DNA of 64,000 nt from Bacilliculturomica massiliensis (GCF_900605495.1 NZ_LR027603.1:1179997-1243996); one strand, 5' to 3'; counted from the first letter of the stretch, positions 45,362-53,399 are shown. Numbers and translations: made by a program. Notes: a model not told the origin generated them from the letters alone.

Positions 45362-46022
45362 TTCCCCATACCACCTTTAAGTATCTCGGCTCCTTCGGGT
45401 TGATCTCGATCTTTTCCCGAATGCGCCGGATGTGCACGGCCACGGTGTTTTCCGGATTGTAGGCCGTCTCGTTCCAGACCGCCTCGTAGATCTGTTCCAT
45501 GGAAAACACCTTGCCGGCGTTCTGCGTTAAATATTTCAGTATCCCGTACTCGATGGGAGTAACCGGTATCTGTTCTCCGTCCACGGTGACGGACTTTGAT
45601 TCATCGTCCACCACCAATCCCCCCGATTGATAAGTCCCCGTTTTCTTTTCCATACTCCCCAGATTCACGTACCGCCGCAGCTGCGATCTGACCCGCGCGA
45701 TCAGCTCCAGCGGATTAAAAGGCTTGCAGATATAATCGTCTGCGCCTACGTTCAGCCCCGTGATCTTGTCGTAATCCTCTGTCTTGGCGGAAAGCATGAT
45801 GATCGGAATGTTTTTTTCTTCGCGGATTTTCATAGTCGCCCTCATGCCGTCCATCCGCGGCATCATCACGTCCATGAGAATCAGGTGGATATCCTCTCTG
45901 TCCAGGATATCCAGCGCTTCGATCCCGTCGTACGCCTTGAATATCTCATATCCCTCGTTCTTCAGGTAAACTTCGATCGCCCCTACGATCTCTCTGTCAT
46001 CGTCGCAAACCAAAATGTTCAT
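45333..46022 (-). CDS. OmpR-family response regulator
   Basis: The 229-residue protein has a receiver domain (Asp8/Asp9, phospho-acceptor Asp51 in LILMDVMMPR, Lys in CKPFNP) and a winged helix (VTPIEYGILKYLTQNAGKVF; VHIRRIREKI; VWGIGYKIE). GAAAGGAATGA precedes the ATG. First gene of the operon with the kinase at 43265. An inverted TTCTTAA repeat lies upstream of its promoter. Confidence 0.94.
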   Translation of the reverse strand: MNILVCDDDREIVGAIEVYLKNEGYEIFKAYDGIEALDILDREDIHLILMDVMMPRMDGMRATMKIREEKNIPIIMLSAKTEDYDKITGLNVGADDYICKPFNPLELIARVRSQLRRYVNLGSMEKKTGTYQSGGLVVDDESKSVTVDGEQIPVTPIEYGILKYLTQNAGKVFSMEQIYEAVWNETAYNPENTVAVHIRRIREKIEINPKEPRYLKVVWGIGYKIEKIK

Positions 46023-46116
46023 GATTCATTCCTTTCTCAAATAAAACAGGTACCCCCTTTCCATGATGCAGAGCATTCCGCTGTGTGGCGGATCTGCTCT
46101 TCATAATTGAGGATAC

Positions 46117-46167
46117 CTTATAATTCTTACTAATCGCTGCACCGATTTCTTAACAAACTATTAAGAA
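46117..46167 (-). promoter_or_regulatory. Promoter region of the second response regulator with TTCTTAA inverted repeat
   Basis: On the minus strand a -10-like TATAAG (46117-46122) lies about 95 bp before the gene; no good -35. TTCTTAA-N7-TTAAGAA (46147-46167) sits 25-45 bp upstream of the -10, where an activator would bind. The half-site matches the TTCTTAAG boxes at 19637-19677. Confidence 0.5.
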
Positions 46168-46281
46168 CCCCAGTCGGAATTCTTTAGGTCCACAGACGTT
46201 CTCCCGGCGCTTCGTTTTTATTTTTTCAGGTATCTGCGGAAATATACGCGCCGGACGCCGGCGCGGAGAGTCCGGACAGCG

Positions 46282-46845
46282 CTACATCCGTTCATCCCTG
46301 AGGTTGGCGTAATATTCGGAGCGGAGCATGGACATGAGCATCAGATCTACATACACTCCGTCCTTGTTTCCCGCGTGGCGCATGCAGCCTTCATACTGGA
46401 AACCCAGCTTCTGATAGAGACTGGCCGCCCGCTTGTTTTCCGGCATATGATCCAGCGTGACCCGCTCCATATGCAGGCTGATAAAACAGTATTCCAGCAG
46501 CAGCCGCAGCGATTCTTCGCCCAGCCCCCTGCCCCGGAATTCTTTATTGCCGATATAAATACGCGTAATATCCAGCGAGTTGGCGTGAGTGTCGATCCGG
46601 CTGATCCAGATGCGTCCGATGGGTTCCTCCGCTTCCTTGCTGACGATGGTCAGCTGCAGCATGGTTTTGTCCAGCGTCCGGACCACGAATTCCTCTGCGA
46701 TCTCGTTGAAATCCCGTCCCTGATCCATGGTGAAAAACTGTGATACCTCGGGATCCGCTTCCATCCACTGCGCGAAATACCTGCAGTCGTCAAAAACTGT
46801 CGGCCGTATGAGCAGGCTGTTCGATTCCATTGTTGTATTCGTCAT
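46282..46845 (-). CDS. GNAT-family N-acetyltransferase
   Basis: The 187-residue protein fits the RimJ/RimL type: LLIRPTVFDDC start, acetyl-CoA loop EFRGRGLGEESLRLLLEYCF (about 105-124) and LDHMPENKRAASLYQKLGFQYEG (about 135-157). It acetylates an amine, possibly a ribosomal protein N-terminus or a small molecule; substrate unknown. GGGAGGTGAATC precedes the ATG. Monocistronic, divergent from the EamA gene. Confidence 0.88.
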   Translation of the reverse strand: MTNTTMESNSLLIRPTVFDDCRYFAQWMEADPEVSQFFTMDQGRDFNEIAEEFVVRTLDKTMLQLTIVSKEAEEPIGRIWISRIDTHANSLDITRIYIGNKEFRGRGLGEESLRLLLEYCFISLHMERVTLDHMPENKRAASLYQKLGFQYEGCMRHAGNKDGVYVDLMLMSMLRSEYYANLRDERM

Positions 46846-46993
46846 GATTCACCTCCCGGGTCCAACCCCTGATCTCCTCTTGAATGATCCCCCAAAGCCG
46901 ATGAGCCGGACTTCGGAGCCCCATGTCTATACTGTATCATATTTTGTTGAAATTTGCACAAAAAAAGAAAAACAAAAGCTGAAATTTATTCCT

Positions 46994-47022
46994 TTGATTT
47001 TATCCGGCGCAGGTGATACAAT
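46994..47022 (+). promoter_or_regulatory. Promoter of the EamA transporter gene
   Basis: TTGATT (46994-46999), 17 bp, extended -10 TG-A-TACAAT (47017-47022), about 35 bp before the ATG. Confidence 0.75.
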
Positions 47023-47058
47023 ACTTTCGGTATTCGACACAAAAAGGAGAGTTTTTTT

Positions 47059-48042
47059 ATGGCAGAACAGGAAATGAGAAAAAAAATAATCGTTGCAGAT
47101 ATACAGCTTTTTTTGCTGGCCATCATCTGGGGAGCGGGCTTTGTGGCGGGAAAGATCGCGCTGGAGACCACCACGCCCTTTTATCAGGTCGCCTACCGCT
47201 ACCTGGGCGCGGCGCTGTTCATGCTGCCTCTGGCCCTGCCTCGTCTGCGGTCCGTCCATAAAAAAACGCTGCTTGCCGGCATGGCTGTCGGCGCGCTCAT
47301 GTTCGTGGGAAATTGCTTTCAGACCATAGGTCTGCTGTACACCACTCCCGCCAAGCAGAGCTTTATCGTGCCATCCTACACCGTGATCGTCCCCCTGCTT
47401 TCCTTCTTATTCTTCAGGGAAAAGCCCGGAAAACGCCTTATTCTCGCGGCGTTCCTGGCCATGGCCGGCATCGGGATCCTGACCCTGAACAGCGATCTTT
47501 CCATGGAGTACGGCGATCTTTTGACCCTGATCTTTGCGTTCATTTTCTCACTGCAGGTCATTATCACCGGCAGGCTGGTGAATCATATCGACATTACCGT
47601 ATATACCCTGGTGACCATGGTCACCGCAGCTGTCCTTGCATTCGCCGGAGCTTTCTTTATGGAAACGCCCCTGCCCCCTTCCCACATCTCGCTGCGCAGC
47701 TGGATGGGGATCGCCTATCTGGGCATCCTCAACACAGCGCTGGCCTATCTGCTGCAGAATATGGCCCAGCGCTACGCGCCGGCCAGTCATACAGCGCTGA
47801 TCATGTCTCTTGAGACGGTGTTCGGAACGCTGTTTGCCGTTCTTTTAGTGGGTGAGACCTTCACTCTGCGCAAGACCATCGGATGCGTGGTCATGTTCTG
47901 CGCCATCCTCCTGCCAAAGCTGCCCCTTCCCTTTCACAGGCGGTCCAGACATGGGGACGCTGTGGATGAGCCGGCCGATTCGATCACGACCGAAGATCTG
48001 AGCCGCCCGGGCTGCCGCGCCACAGATCGTCCGCCAGTCTGA
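47059..48042 (+). CDS. EamA-family (DMT) transporter
   Basis: The 327-residue protein has ten hydrophobic segments in two EamA repeats (first IWGAGFVAGKIALETTTPF; second from about residue 150, ending with TALIMSLETVFGTLFAVLLVGE). Such proteins export metabolites or amino acids. AAAAGGAGAG precedes the ATG. The last 59 bp overlap, in the opposite direction, the end of the HAD gene; the Arg/Asp-rich C-terminal tail after LLPKLPLPFHRR may therefore be dispensable. Confidence 0.88.
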   Translation: MAEQEMRKKIIVADIQLFLLAIIWGAGFVAGKIALETTTPFYQVAYRYLGAALFMLPLALPRLRSVHKKTLLAGMAVGALMFVGNCFQTIGLLYTTPAKQSFIVPSYTVIVPLLSFLFFREKPGKRLILAAFLAMAGIGILTLNSDLSMEYGDLLTLIFAFIFSLQVIITGRLVNHIDITVYTLVTMVTAAVLAFAGAFFMETPLPPSHISLRSWMGIAYLGILNTALAYLLQNMAQRYAPASHTALIMSLETVFGTLFAVLLVGETFTLRKTIGCVVMFCAILLPKLPLPFHRRSRHGDAVDEPADSITTEDLSRPGCRATDRPPV

Positions 48043-48703
48043 GAATATCCGCCGGCTCTGACGCCAGATGGCGCGCCCCGGCTCCCAGCAGCTCTTCTCT
48101 GTCCCGAAAGCCCCACAGCACCCCCACGGATATCAGGCCGGCGTTCTTCGCCGTCTCCATGTCCACGTCGGAATCCCCCGCATACAGCGCCCGCTCCGGA
48201 GGCACGCCCAGCCGGAGCAGCGCCTCAAATACGTTGTCCGGAGCCGGTTTCTTCCGGCTGCCCGGGTGGTCGCCTACGGTCACTTCCACCAGTCCGCCAA
48301 AAAATCTTCCGCACAGGGCCTTCACCGCCGCGTCGTACTTGTTGGACACTACGGCCACGCGCACGCCCCGTTCCATCAGGCCGCTGAGCATCTGCGGTAT
48401 TCCTGCGTAAGGCCGCGTCTTATCCGCCATGTGTTCTTCGTAGTACTCCCGAAACAACCCAAGGCAGGCCGCTGTCTTCTCCGCCGATGTCCCTTCCGGC
48501 ACCGCCCGGCCCACCATCCTGCCGATCCCGTTTCCCACAAACCGCCGCATTTCCTCCGTGCTTCGCTGAGGAAAGCCCATCTGTTTCATGGCGAAATTGA
48601 CGCCGTCCCGCAGATCTTCAAGTGAATTCAACAGCGTACCGTCCAGGTCAAAGACCGCTGCAGCAGCCGGGTTCTGATCTCTTTGCATGTTCTTCTTCTC
48701 CAT
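47984..48703 (-). CDS. HAD-superfamily phosphatase (phosphoglycolate phosphatase-like)
   Basis: The 239-residue protein has HAD motif I FDLDGTLLNS, motif II VVSNK, motif III KKPAPDN and motif IV YAGDSDVDMETA. This is the layout of Gph/PGP-type enzymes that dephosphorylate 2-phosphoglycolate or sugar phosphates. It lies 13 bp after the NUDIX gene and is probably co-transcribed with it and the FMN oxidase. The 3' end overlaps the EamA gene on the other strand. Confidence 0.88.
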   Translation of the reverse strand: MEKKNMQRDQNPAAAAVFDLDGTLLNSLEDLRDGVNFAMKQMGFPQRSTEEMRRFVGNGIGRMVGRAVPEGTSAEKTAACLGLFREYYEEHMADKTRPYAGIPQMLSGLMERGVRVAVVSNKYDAAVKALCGRFFGGLVEVTVGDHPGSRKKPAPDNVFEALLRLGVPPERALYAGDSDVDMETAKNAGLISVGVLWGFRDREELLGAGARHLASEPADILRLADDLWRGSPGGSDLRS

Positions 48704-48716
48704 TCATGTCCCGCCT

Positions 48717-49313
48717 TTATCTGTTTATCCCACCGCTGAACGCTTCTGCTCTGCTGATCAGTTTGCGGTAAACAGGTTTCATCTCCCGTTCCCGCACCAC
48801 CTCTGTCAGGTCTTCCAGCGGAAACCACCGCACCCCCGAATTCTCGTCGGGTTTGACCCGCAGCGGCGCGTTCTCATCCGCTTCCAGCAGGAAAGCCAGA
48901 TTCAGATGCAGATGGGAGGCCACGTAAACGCCGCGCTTTACGTGGCCCCAGACCGGCAGAATGTCCAGGGACAGTATTTCCGGGGAAATCGGTCTTACTT
49001 CCGCTCCCGTTTCTTCCTGCGCTTCGCGCAGGGCTACCGCCAGCAGGTCGGTCTCGCCGTCGGCGTGACCGCCTGTCCAGCTCCAGGAATCATAGAGATT
49101 GTGATACACCAGCAGCGTGCGGTCCCTTCTCTCGTTCAGGATAAGGGCTGACGCCGTGAAATGGGCCGTCTCGTTGCTTCTCTCCGGAAGATCGCTGAAA
49201 CGGTCCATATAGGAGAGCATCGTCTGCCGTTCCCGTTCCTCCTGCGCGCCAAAAGGCCTGTAGTTCTCGATCCTGCGTCTCAGACCTGTCTGATCCATGC
49301 TGTTCTGCTCCAT
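48717..49313 (-). CDS. NUDIX hydrolase
   Basis: The 198-residue protein has the Nudix box G-x5-E-x7-REUxEExG (GGHADGETDLLAVALREAQEETG begins at about residue 85) after a 50-residue helical N-terminus (GAQEERERQTMLSYMDRF). That layout resembles Firmicute NUDIX proteins annotated as NTP pyrophosphohydrolases; substrate not assignable. The Shine-Dalgarno sequence before the first ATG is weak (GAGAAGTGAAAG), so a later Met is possible. Confidence 0.87.
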   Translation of the reverse strand: MEQNSMDQTGLRRRIENYRPFGAQEERERQTMLSYMDRFSDLPERSNETAHFTASALILNERRDRTLLVYHNLYDSWSWTGGHADGETDLLAVALREAQEETGAEVRPISPEILSLDILPVWGHVKRGVYVASHLHLNLAFLLEADENAPLRVKPDENSGVRWFPLEDLTEVVREREMKPVYRKLISRAEAFSGGINR

Positions 49314-49337
49314 ACTGCTTTCACTTCTCTCTTTTTT

Positions 49338-50360
49338 CTATTTTTCCCAGTCCACCTTGTCCGGAGTAATGTCAGACAAAACAGCGCAGCCGGTCATTTT
49401 CATGGTATCTGCAAGCTCGCCGATGATCTTGTTCGTATACAGAGCGACGCCTTCTTCGCCGCCGCCGTGAGCCGCGGTCACATAGGGTCTGCCGATGAGC
49501 GCGCCGTCGGCTCCCAGCGCCAGCACCTTGAAGACGTCCACTCCAGTGCGGATCGCTCCGTCGATGAGGATCGTCATCTGATCTCCCACCGCTTTCCTGA
49601 TGGAGGGCAGCACCTCTACCGGCGCTCTTGAGTGATCCAGGACCCGTCCGCCGTGATTGGAAACGATGATGGCGTCAGCTCCTGCTTCCAGCGCTTTTTT
49701 CGCTCCCTCCGCCGTCATGATGCCCTTGAGGATAAAGGGTACCTTCACCCCGCGGCGGATCTCCGCCAGCTCTTCCACGCTTTTGGCTGCCCCCGGTCTG
49801 CCTGCGAGAGCCAGAATGGGAAGCCCGGCGGAATCGATATCCATCGCCACAGCGAAAGCGCCTGCTTCCTGCGCTTTTTGGACCTTCTCCAGCACCGTGT
49901 CCCTGTCCCAGGGCTTGATGGTGGGGATCGCCATGCCCCCAGCCTTCTTCACCACCGACAGAGGACCCTCGAAAAAGTCCGCACTTACGCCGTCCCCCGT
50001 AAAGGCCGAGCACCCCGCTTTTCGCGTGCCGCCGACCACGCATTCGTTGTAGGCGGTCTCTGTAAAATATCCGGTGTAATTGCTGGACATGCCGCTGATG
50101 GGCGCCGCAAAGACAGGGGCGGCAAAAGTATGGCCGAACAGCCGCGCCGTTGTATCCTGACCTCTGTTTTCGTAGATCGTATCCATATTGATCTTTACTT
50201 CGGAAAGTTTCTCGTACGCTCTCACGAAGCTCTCGCCTGTTCCCTTGCCTCCGGAACCGGGCAGCTCTCCGCGGCACGCCGCGCCGTTGCAGACCCTGCA
50301 CACGCGACATTTCGGCGCCAGGGCCTTTCGGGCGTTTTCCAATAATTCTTTGTAATCCAT
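49338..50360 (-). CDS. FMN-dependent alpha-hydroxy-acid oxidising protein with Cys-rich N-terminus
   Basis: The 340-residue TIM-barrel protein has the family signature SNHGGRVLDHSRAP (catalytic His and Arg), GIMTAEGAKKALEAGADA, and phosphate-binding DGAIRTGVDVFKVLALGADG ALIGRP-type strands. Relatives oxidise lactate or glycolate. The N-terminus has C-x2-C-x2-C-x5-C (CRVCRVCNGAACRG, about residues 18-31), not seen in classical lactate oxidases, and may hold an Fe-S cluster for electron transfer instead of O2 use in an anaerobe. AGAGGTAACG precedes the ATG. Confidence 0.87.
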   Translation of the reverse strand: MDYKELLENARKALAPKCRVCRVCNGAACRGELPGSGGKGTGESFVRAYEKLSEVKINMDTIYENRGQDTTARLFGHTFAAPVFAAPISGMSSNYTGYFTETAYNECVVGGTRKAGCSAFTGDGVSADFFEGPLSVVKKAGGMAIPTIKPWDRDTVLEKVQKAQEAGAFAVAMDIDSAGLPILALAGRPGAAKSVEELAEIRRGVKVPFILKGIMTAEGAKKALEAGADAIIVSNHGGRVLDHSRAPVEVLPSIRKAVGDQMTILIDGAIRTGVDVFKVLALGADGALIGRPYVTAAHGGGEEGVALYTNKIIGELADTMKMTGCAVLSDITPDKVDWEK

Positions 50361-50389
50361 ATACGTTACCTCTTCTCTTGTATCCTTAT

Positions 50390-50425
50390 ACAGCCGCTTC
50401 CGGCGGCTGTTCCTGAATCATTATA
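50390..50425 (-). promoter_or_regulatory. Promoter and leader hairpin of the FMN oxidase gene
   Basis: Minus strand -10 TATAAT (50420-50425); -35 poor. Downstream the leader holds ACAGCCGC/GCGGCTGT (50390-50397 with 50403-50410), an 8-bp hairpin. The rest of 50426-50590 shows nothing I can name. Confidence 0.45.
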
Positions 50426-50596
50426 GTATAGATCCGCTGAGACTTCCAGAGCTTCCTTGTCTTTTCCTTACCCGTTCCCCATTTTTTGCAGAGATAAGTT
50501 TACAGAAATATATTATTGTGATTCGGTTATTGAGCCTGGTCTTTCCGGTTTCCCGAAAAAATTTTCGCCGTGTGATTCAACCGCGTCCATCCCAGG

Positions 50597-50602
50597 TATA
50601 AT
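50597..50602 (+). promoter_or_regulatory. -10 element of the selenoprotein gene
   Basis: TATAAT at 50597-50602, about 57 bp before the ATG. The -35 region is weak (TTCAAC or GATTCA at about 50576-50582). Confidence 0.5.
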
Positions 50603-50658
50603 AACATCATCGATCAGAAAACAGCCGGGGATCGCCGGAATATAAAAGGAGGTATCGT

Positions 50659-50982
50659 ATGAATATTGTTATCACCGAACCGCTGAAGAAAGAAATGCAG
50701 AAAAAGGATGTGGGAGATCTGGTTATTTATCCTGTCGTCCGCAGATGCTGAAGCAGTTCCTATCAGGAGATGACGGTAAGGTTTGCCGCCGAAGCAGAAG
50801 CGCAGTCCCTTCTTGAAAAGGACTACACTCGTTATCCCACAGAACTGGGAAATCTCTATATCGCTCCGGGAGCGGTGATCGAGAAGGATACGATCACATT
50901 GGGGCTGCAGCGCATGTTCCTGAGTACGCTGATCACACTCTCCGGCGTGGAGAAGATTTCCCGAACACGTCCTTCGCTGTAA
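50659..50982 (+). CDS. Probable selenoprotein, HesB-like/CC-Se motif type, in-frame UGA at codon 31
   Basis: ATG 50659 has AAAGGAGG upstream. The frame runs 30 codons to a UGA at 50749-50751, then continues in the same frame for 76 more codons to TAA at 50980. Reading UGA as selenocysteine gives 107 residues with ...VVRR-C-U-SSYQEM..., a Cys-Sec pair. A stem of six pairs with one bulge (50759-50764 with 50775-50781) and a 10-nt loop containing GG starts 8 nt after the UGA, where bacterial SECIS elements lie. The start MNIVITEPLKKEMQKK and the tail with IAPGAVIEKDTITLGL resemble small HesB/IscA-like proteins annotated as CC/Se-motif (seleno)proteins. The ATG inside the 3' part (50770) touches its AGGAG, so it is a poor start. 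The 3' end overlaps the opposite gene by 50 bp. Selenocysteine machinery lies outside the window. Confidence 0.75.
50759..50781 (+). promoter_or_regulatory. Candidate bacterial SECIS hairpin
   Basis: CCTATC (50759-50764) can pair with GGTAAGG (50775-50781) with one bulged A and one G-U pair; the loop is AGGAGATGAC. The loop begins 13 nt after the UGA. Found by eye; energy not computed. Confidence 0.45.
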
Positions 50983-51496
50983 AGCCCTTGTAAACAGAAG
51001 CCAGCCGATTCCAGAATTCTTTTTCGATCATGCCGTTTTCCGTCATGCCGAAGATACTTTGAAGTTTTCTGACCGCCGACACACTGGGTCCGTCGTGGAT
51101 CCCGGTGACCCGCACGACGGGCAGATTGGCAAAACGGAGAGACAGGGCCAGAAGCATGGCCTGTATGACAAAAAGATGAACGCTGCCCTCGCCCGGGAGA
51201 ATGGTAAATTGAGGCCCCGGATAGATGACGGCTGGGTCCGGTTCATCCATATAGCGCCCCACATCGTCGTGAACCAGTCTGATCTTATCCCAGGTCTCAT
51301 TGTCCACGCGGCCGTTTTCCGGCAGTCCGAACTTTCGCTGAAAGGCGCGGACTGCCGTTTCTGTCTGCTCCCCGAATTGACCGTCCGGGATCACCGGCGG
51401 GATATCCTCGTATACCCTTGATATCTTTCTCAGCGCGGTCTGTATGCTCCTGACGGGCTGCCCCACAAAGGGATCAAACCGACTTGAATTATTCAT
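50933..51496 (-). CDS. Protein with two peptidoglycan-binding (PG_binding_1) domains
   Basis: The 187-residue protein has two repeats of the PG_binding_1 type, each with VRAFQRKFGLPENGRVDNETW-like and VRKLQSIFGMTENGMIEKEFW-like signatures (about 45-70 and 140-168). No signal peptide or catalytic domain is visible. It overlaps the SpoIID-like gene upstream by 8 bp and shares its repeat type, so they are coupled and probably act together at the spore or cell wall. The 3' end overlaps the selenoprotein gene. Confidence 0.85.
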   Translation of the reverse strand: MNNSSRFDPFVGQPVRSIQTALRKISRVYEDIPPVIPDGQFGEQTETAVRAFQRKFGLPENGRVDNETWDKIRLVHDDVGRYMDEPDPAVIYPGPQFTILPGEGSVHLFVIQAMLLALSLRFANLPVVRVTGIHDGPSVSAVRKLQSIFGMTENGMIEKEFWNRLASVYKGFTAKDVFGKSSPRRRV

Positions 51497-52982
51497 GATC
51501 CGACCTCCCTTCCTCTTCCGTGGGATCCGCGGGCTGCGCGGGCGTTTTTCCGGCGCCGTTCTCGTCCGAATCTCCTTTTTTCAATTCTCTGCCCGGATAC
51601 TGGATCGGCCTGGAAGTCACTGCCGACAACACATCTTTATAGCTGTTGATGATGGCGTTCCATACGGTGCGGTCTACTTCCCCCGTCTCAGGCAGTCCCA
51701 TCAGACGCTGATACTGTTTCACAGAATTCTCCGTAGATTCATCGAATACTCCGGTGACAGCGACCGGGTCGATGTCGAGGAAAGCGAAGGCCAGCGCGTT
51801 GATGTATTCCTGCAGCGCCGTCACATCCTCCCCTGCCGAACCCAGCTTGAGCACCGTTCCCCCATAGGGCCTGACCTGAATGGCAAAGATCTCGTCCTCC
51901 GTAAACACGGTGACCGCAATGCCCCTGAAGGCGTCGTACATCACATTCCAGGTCTTGGCGTCCACCACGCCGGTGAGCGGCAGACCGTATTCCCCCTGAA
52001 AACCAAGTACGGAACTTTTCGTCTCAGGACCGAACACTCCAGTGATCGCCACCGGCGGCACCGTCAGATAAAATTCAGAAAACAGCGACAGGAAATACTG
52101 CAGGATCTCTACCTTCTCCCCGCTGTTTCCCTCCGAGATCGCATCGGGGTATTCCAGAGATGTCTCAAAGAGTTTCACACCTTCCGAGTTCAGCTCTGAC
52201 AGCCGCGCGATCCCTACGTACAGGTTGACCAGCTTATACCATGTGGCTTTTCCCACGATACCATCCTGAGTCAGATTGAAGATACCCTGAAAGACCTTGA
52301 CCGCGTTTTCCGTCTCAGGACCGAATATTCCGTCCACACTGCTGATCTTGGGGATCAGCGGATAATTCTGGGAGATGCGGTTCAGCTCCGACTGAATGAT
52401 CGTCACCGGCTCTCCCCGGCTCCCCAGTCTCTGGGCCGTTCCGGGATAAGACTCCCTGATATTCCGGATCGGCGCGTCTGTCACCAGATCGATATCGTCC
52501 CCGTAATAGTACTGGAGGATGGGAAACGCCGTGTAGCCCTGCTGCGCCAATTCTTCGCTGCCCCACTGGGAAAGGCCGTCGCAGGTAGAGGTGGTCCCGT
52601 TGCAGAATTTTGCAGCCAACGGCTCCACATTGCCGATCCTGCTGATATAAATGTTGAATATCTCACTCACCAGCCTGTCGATATTGTCGAAGATATTGCG
52701 CCCGTTGATAAACTTCTGATCCACGCTGGTGGAATTCGTAATATCGAAATCATAACCCTGGCTGCGGTAAAATTCTGTGTACACCCTGTTCACCGCATAG
52801 GAGATCTGGGCATAGATATTAGCTTTCAGCGCTTCTTCATTCCAGGTGGGATAGATCTCGCTGGAAGCCACGTTTTTGATGTAATCCGCAAAGGAAACCG
52901 TTACATTCTGAGCGTACTGACCAGGCGTGCCCAGGTGTACGGTGATGTACTGCGGAATATATGGTATTGATGTAATGGCCAT
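51489..52982 (-). CDS. SpoIID-like domain protein with three peptidoglycan-binding repeats
   Basis: The 497-residue protein starts with a SpoIID/LytB-type domain (about 1-175; VSFADYIKNVASSEIYPTWNEEALKANIYAQISYA, then FCNGTTSTCDGLSQWG), as in lytic transglycosylases of spore engulfment and SleB-partner proteins. Three PG_binding_1 repeats follow (about 185-260, 285-355, 385-450) and a Glu/Asp/Pro-rich tail. No signal peptide is visible, which is typical for mother-cell spore-coat or cortex proteins. The ATG at 52982 follows GGAGG; seven codons upstream are inside it. Confidence 0.85.
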   Translation of the reverse strand: MAITSIPYIPQYITVHLGTPGQYAQNVTVSFADYIKNVASSEIYPTWNEEALKANIYAQISYAVNRVYTEFYRSQGYDFDITNSTSVDQKFINGRNIFDNIDRLVSEIFNIYISRIGNVEPLAAKFCNGTTSTCDGLSQWGSEELAQQGYTAFPILQYYYGDDIDLVTDAPIRNIRESYPGTAQRLGSRGEPVTIIQSELNRISQNYPLIPKISSVDGIFGPETENAVKVFQGIFNLTQDGIVGKATWYKLVNLYVGIARLSELNSEGVKLFETSLEYPDAISEGNSGEKVEILQYFLSLFSEFYLTVPPVAITGVFGPETKSSVLGFQGEYGLPLTGVVDAKTWNVMYDAFRGIAVTVFTEDEIFAIQVRPYGGTVLKLGSAGEDVTALQEYINALAFAFLDIDPVAVTGVFDESTENSVKQYQRLMGLPETGEVDRTVWNAIINSYKDVLSAVTSRPIQYPGRELKKGDSDENGAGKTPAQPADPTEEEGRSDHE

Positions 52983-53012
52983 TGCCGCCTCCTTCTTCTT
53001 CATTTTTCTGCC

Positions 53013-53399
53013 TCACAGGTCCTGAGGCGTGATCGCATAGATCCTGCTCCAGTCTTCCGGCTCCACGAATTCCGCCGCCGGCACCATTTCCATCTGCTGT
53101 ATGCTCTCCACCCCGGAAAAGATCTGCACGTGTTCCACCAGAACGCTGTAATATCCCGTGTGTTCCAGCTGGATATTGCAGGTGGAAAATCCTCTCTCAG
53201 AGGACGGCTCCAGCGTGGCGTCCACCGGCGGCGTGGGGATCTCCACCGGCTCTGTTTTCCCGTTTCTGTCTGTTTTCCGAAACGCGATCAGTTCCGGATC
53301 TTCATCATCGTCCGTCAGTATGCTCACCGACACCCCTTCGATGGGGATCGCCATGCGCGCCGTAAATACCTGGGCGATCAAATATCCCTTTTCTTCCAT
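53013..53399 (-). CDS. Conserved hypothetical, Ig-like/carboxypeptidase-regulatory fold
   Basis: The 128 residues look like a small beta-sandwich (YLIAQVFTARMAIPIEGVSVSILTDDD; KTDRNGKTEPVEIPTPP), of the type found in carboxypeptidase-regulatory-like domains. No signal peptide. It lies 30 bp upstream of the SpoIID-like gene and probably leads a three-gene operon with it and the PG-binding gene. TTGGAGGGAG precedes the ATG. A sigma-G-like promoter (GCATGA ... TATACTTA, about 53465-53495, minus strand) is possible but weak. Confidence 0.65.
   Translation of the reverse strand: MEEKGYLIAQVFTARMAIPIEGVSVSILTDDDEDPELIAFRKTDRNGKTEPVEIPTPPVDATLEPSSERGFSTCNIQLEHTGYYSVLVEHVQIFSGVESIQQMEMVPAAEFVEPEDWSRIYAITPQDL

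Noticed and set aside
50659-50751. Pseudogene by nonsense mutation
   Set aside because: Possible, but UGA rather than UAA/UAG, directly after Cys and with a candidate SECIS hairpin, in a gene with intact promoter and ribosome-binding site, favours selenocysteine.
50770-50982. Separate 70-residue gene starting at the internal ATG
   Set aside because: Its only Shine-Dalgarno-like sequence (AGGAG) touches the ATG, and the frame is continuous with the well-initiated upstream part except for UGA. A selenoprotein explains the region better than a truncated gene plus an unrelated small gene.
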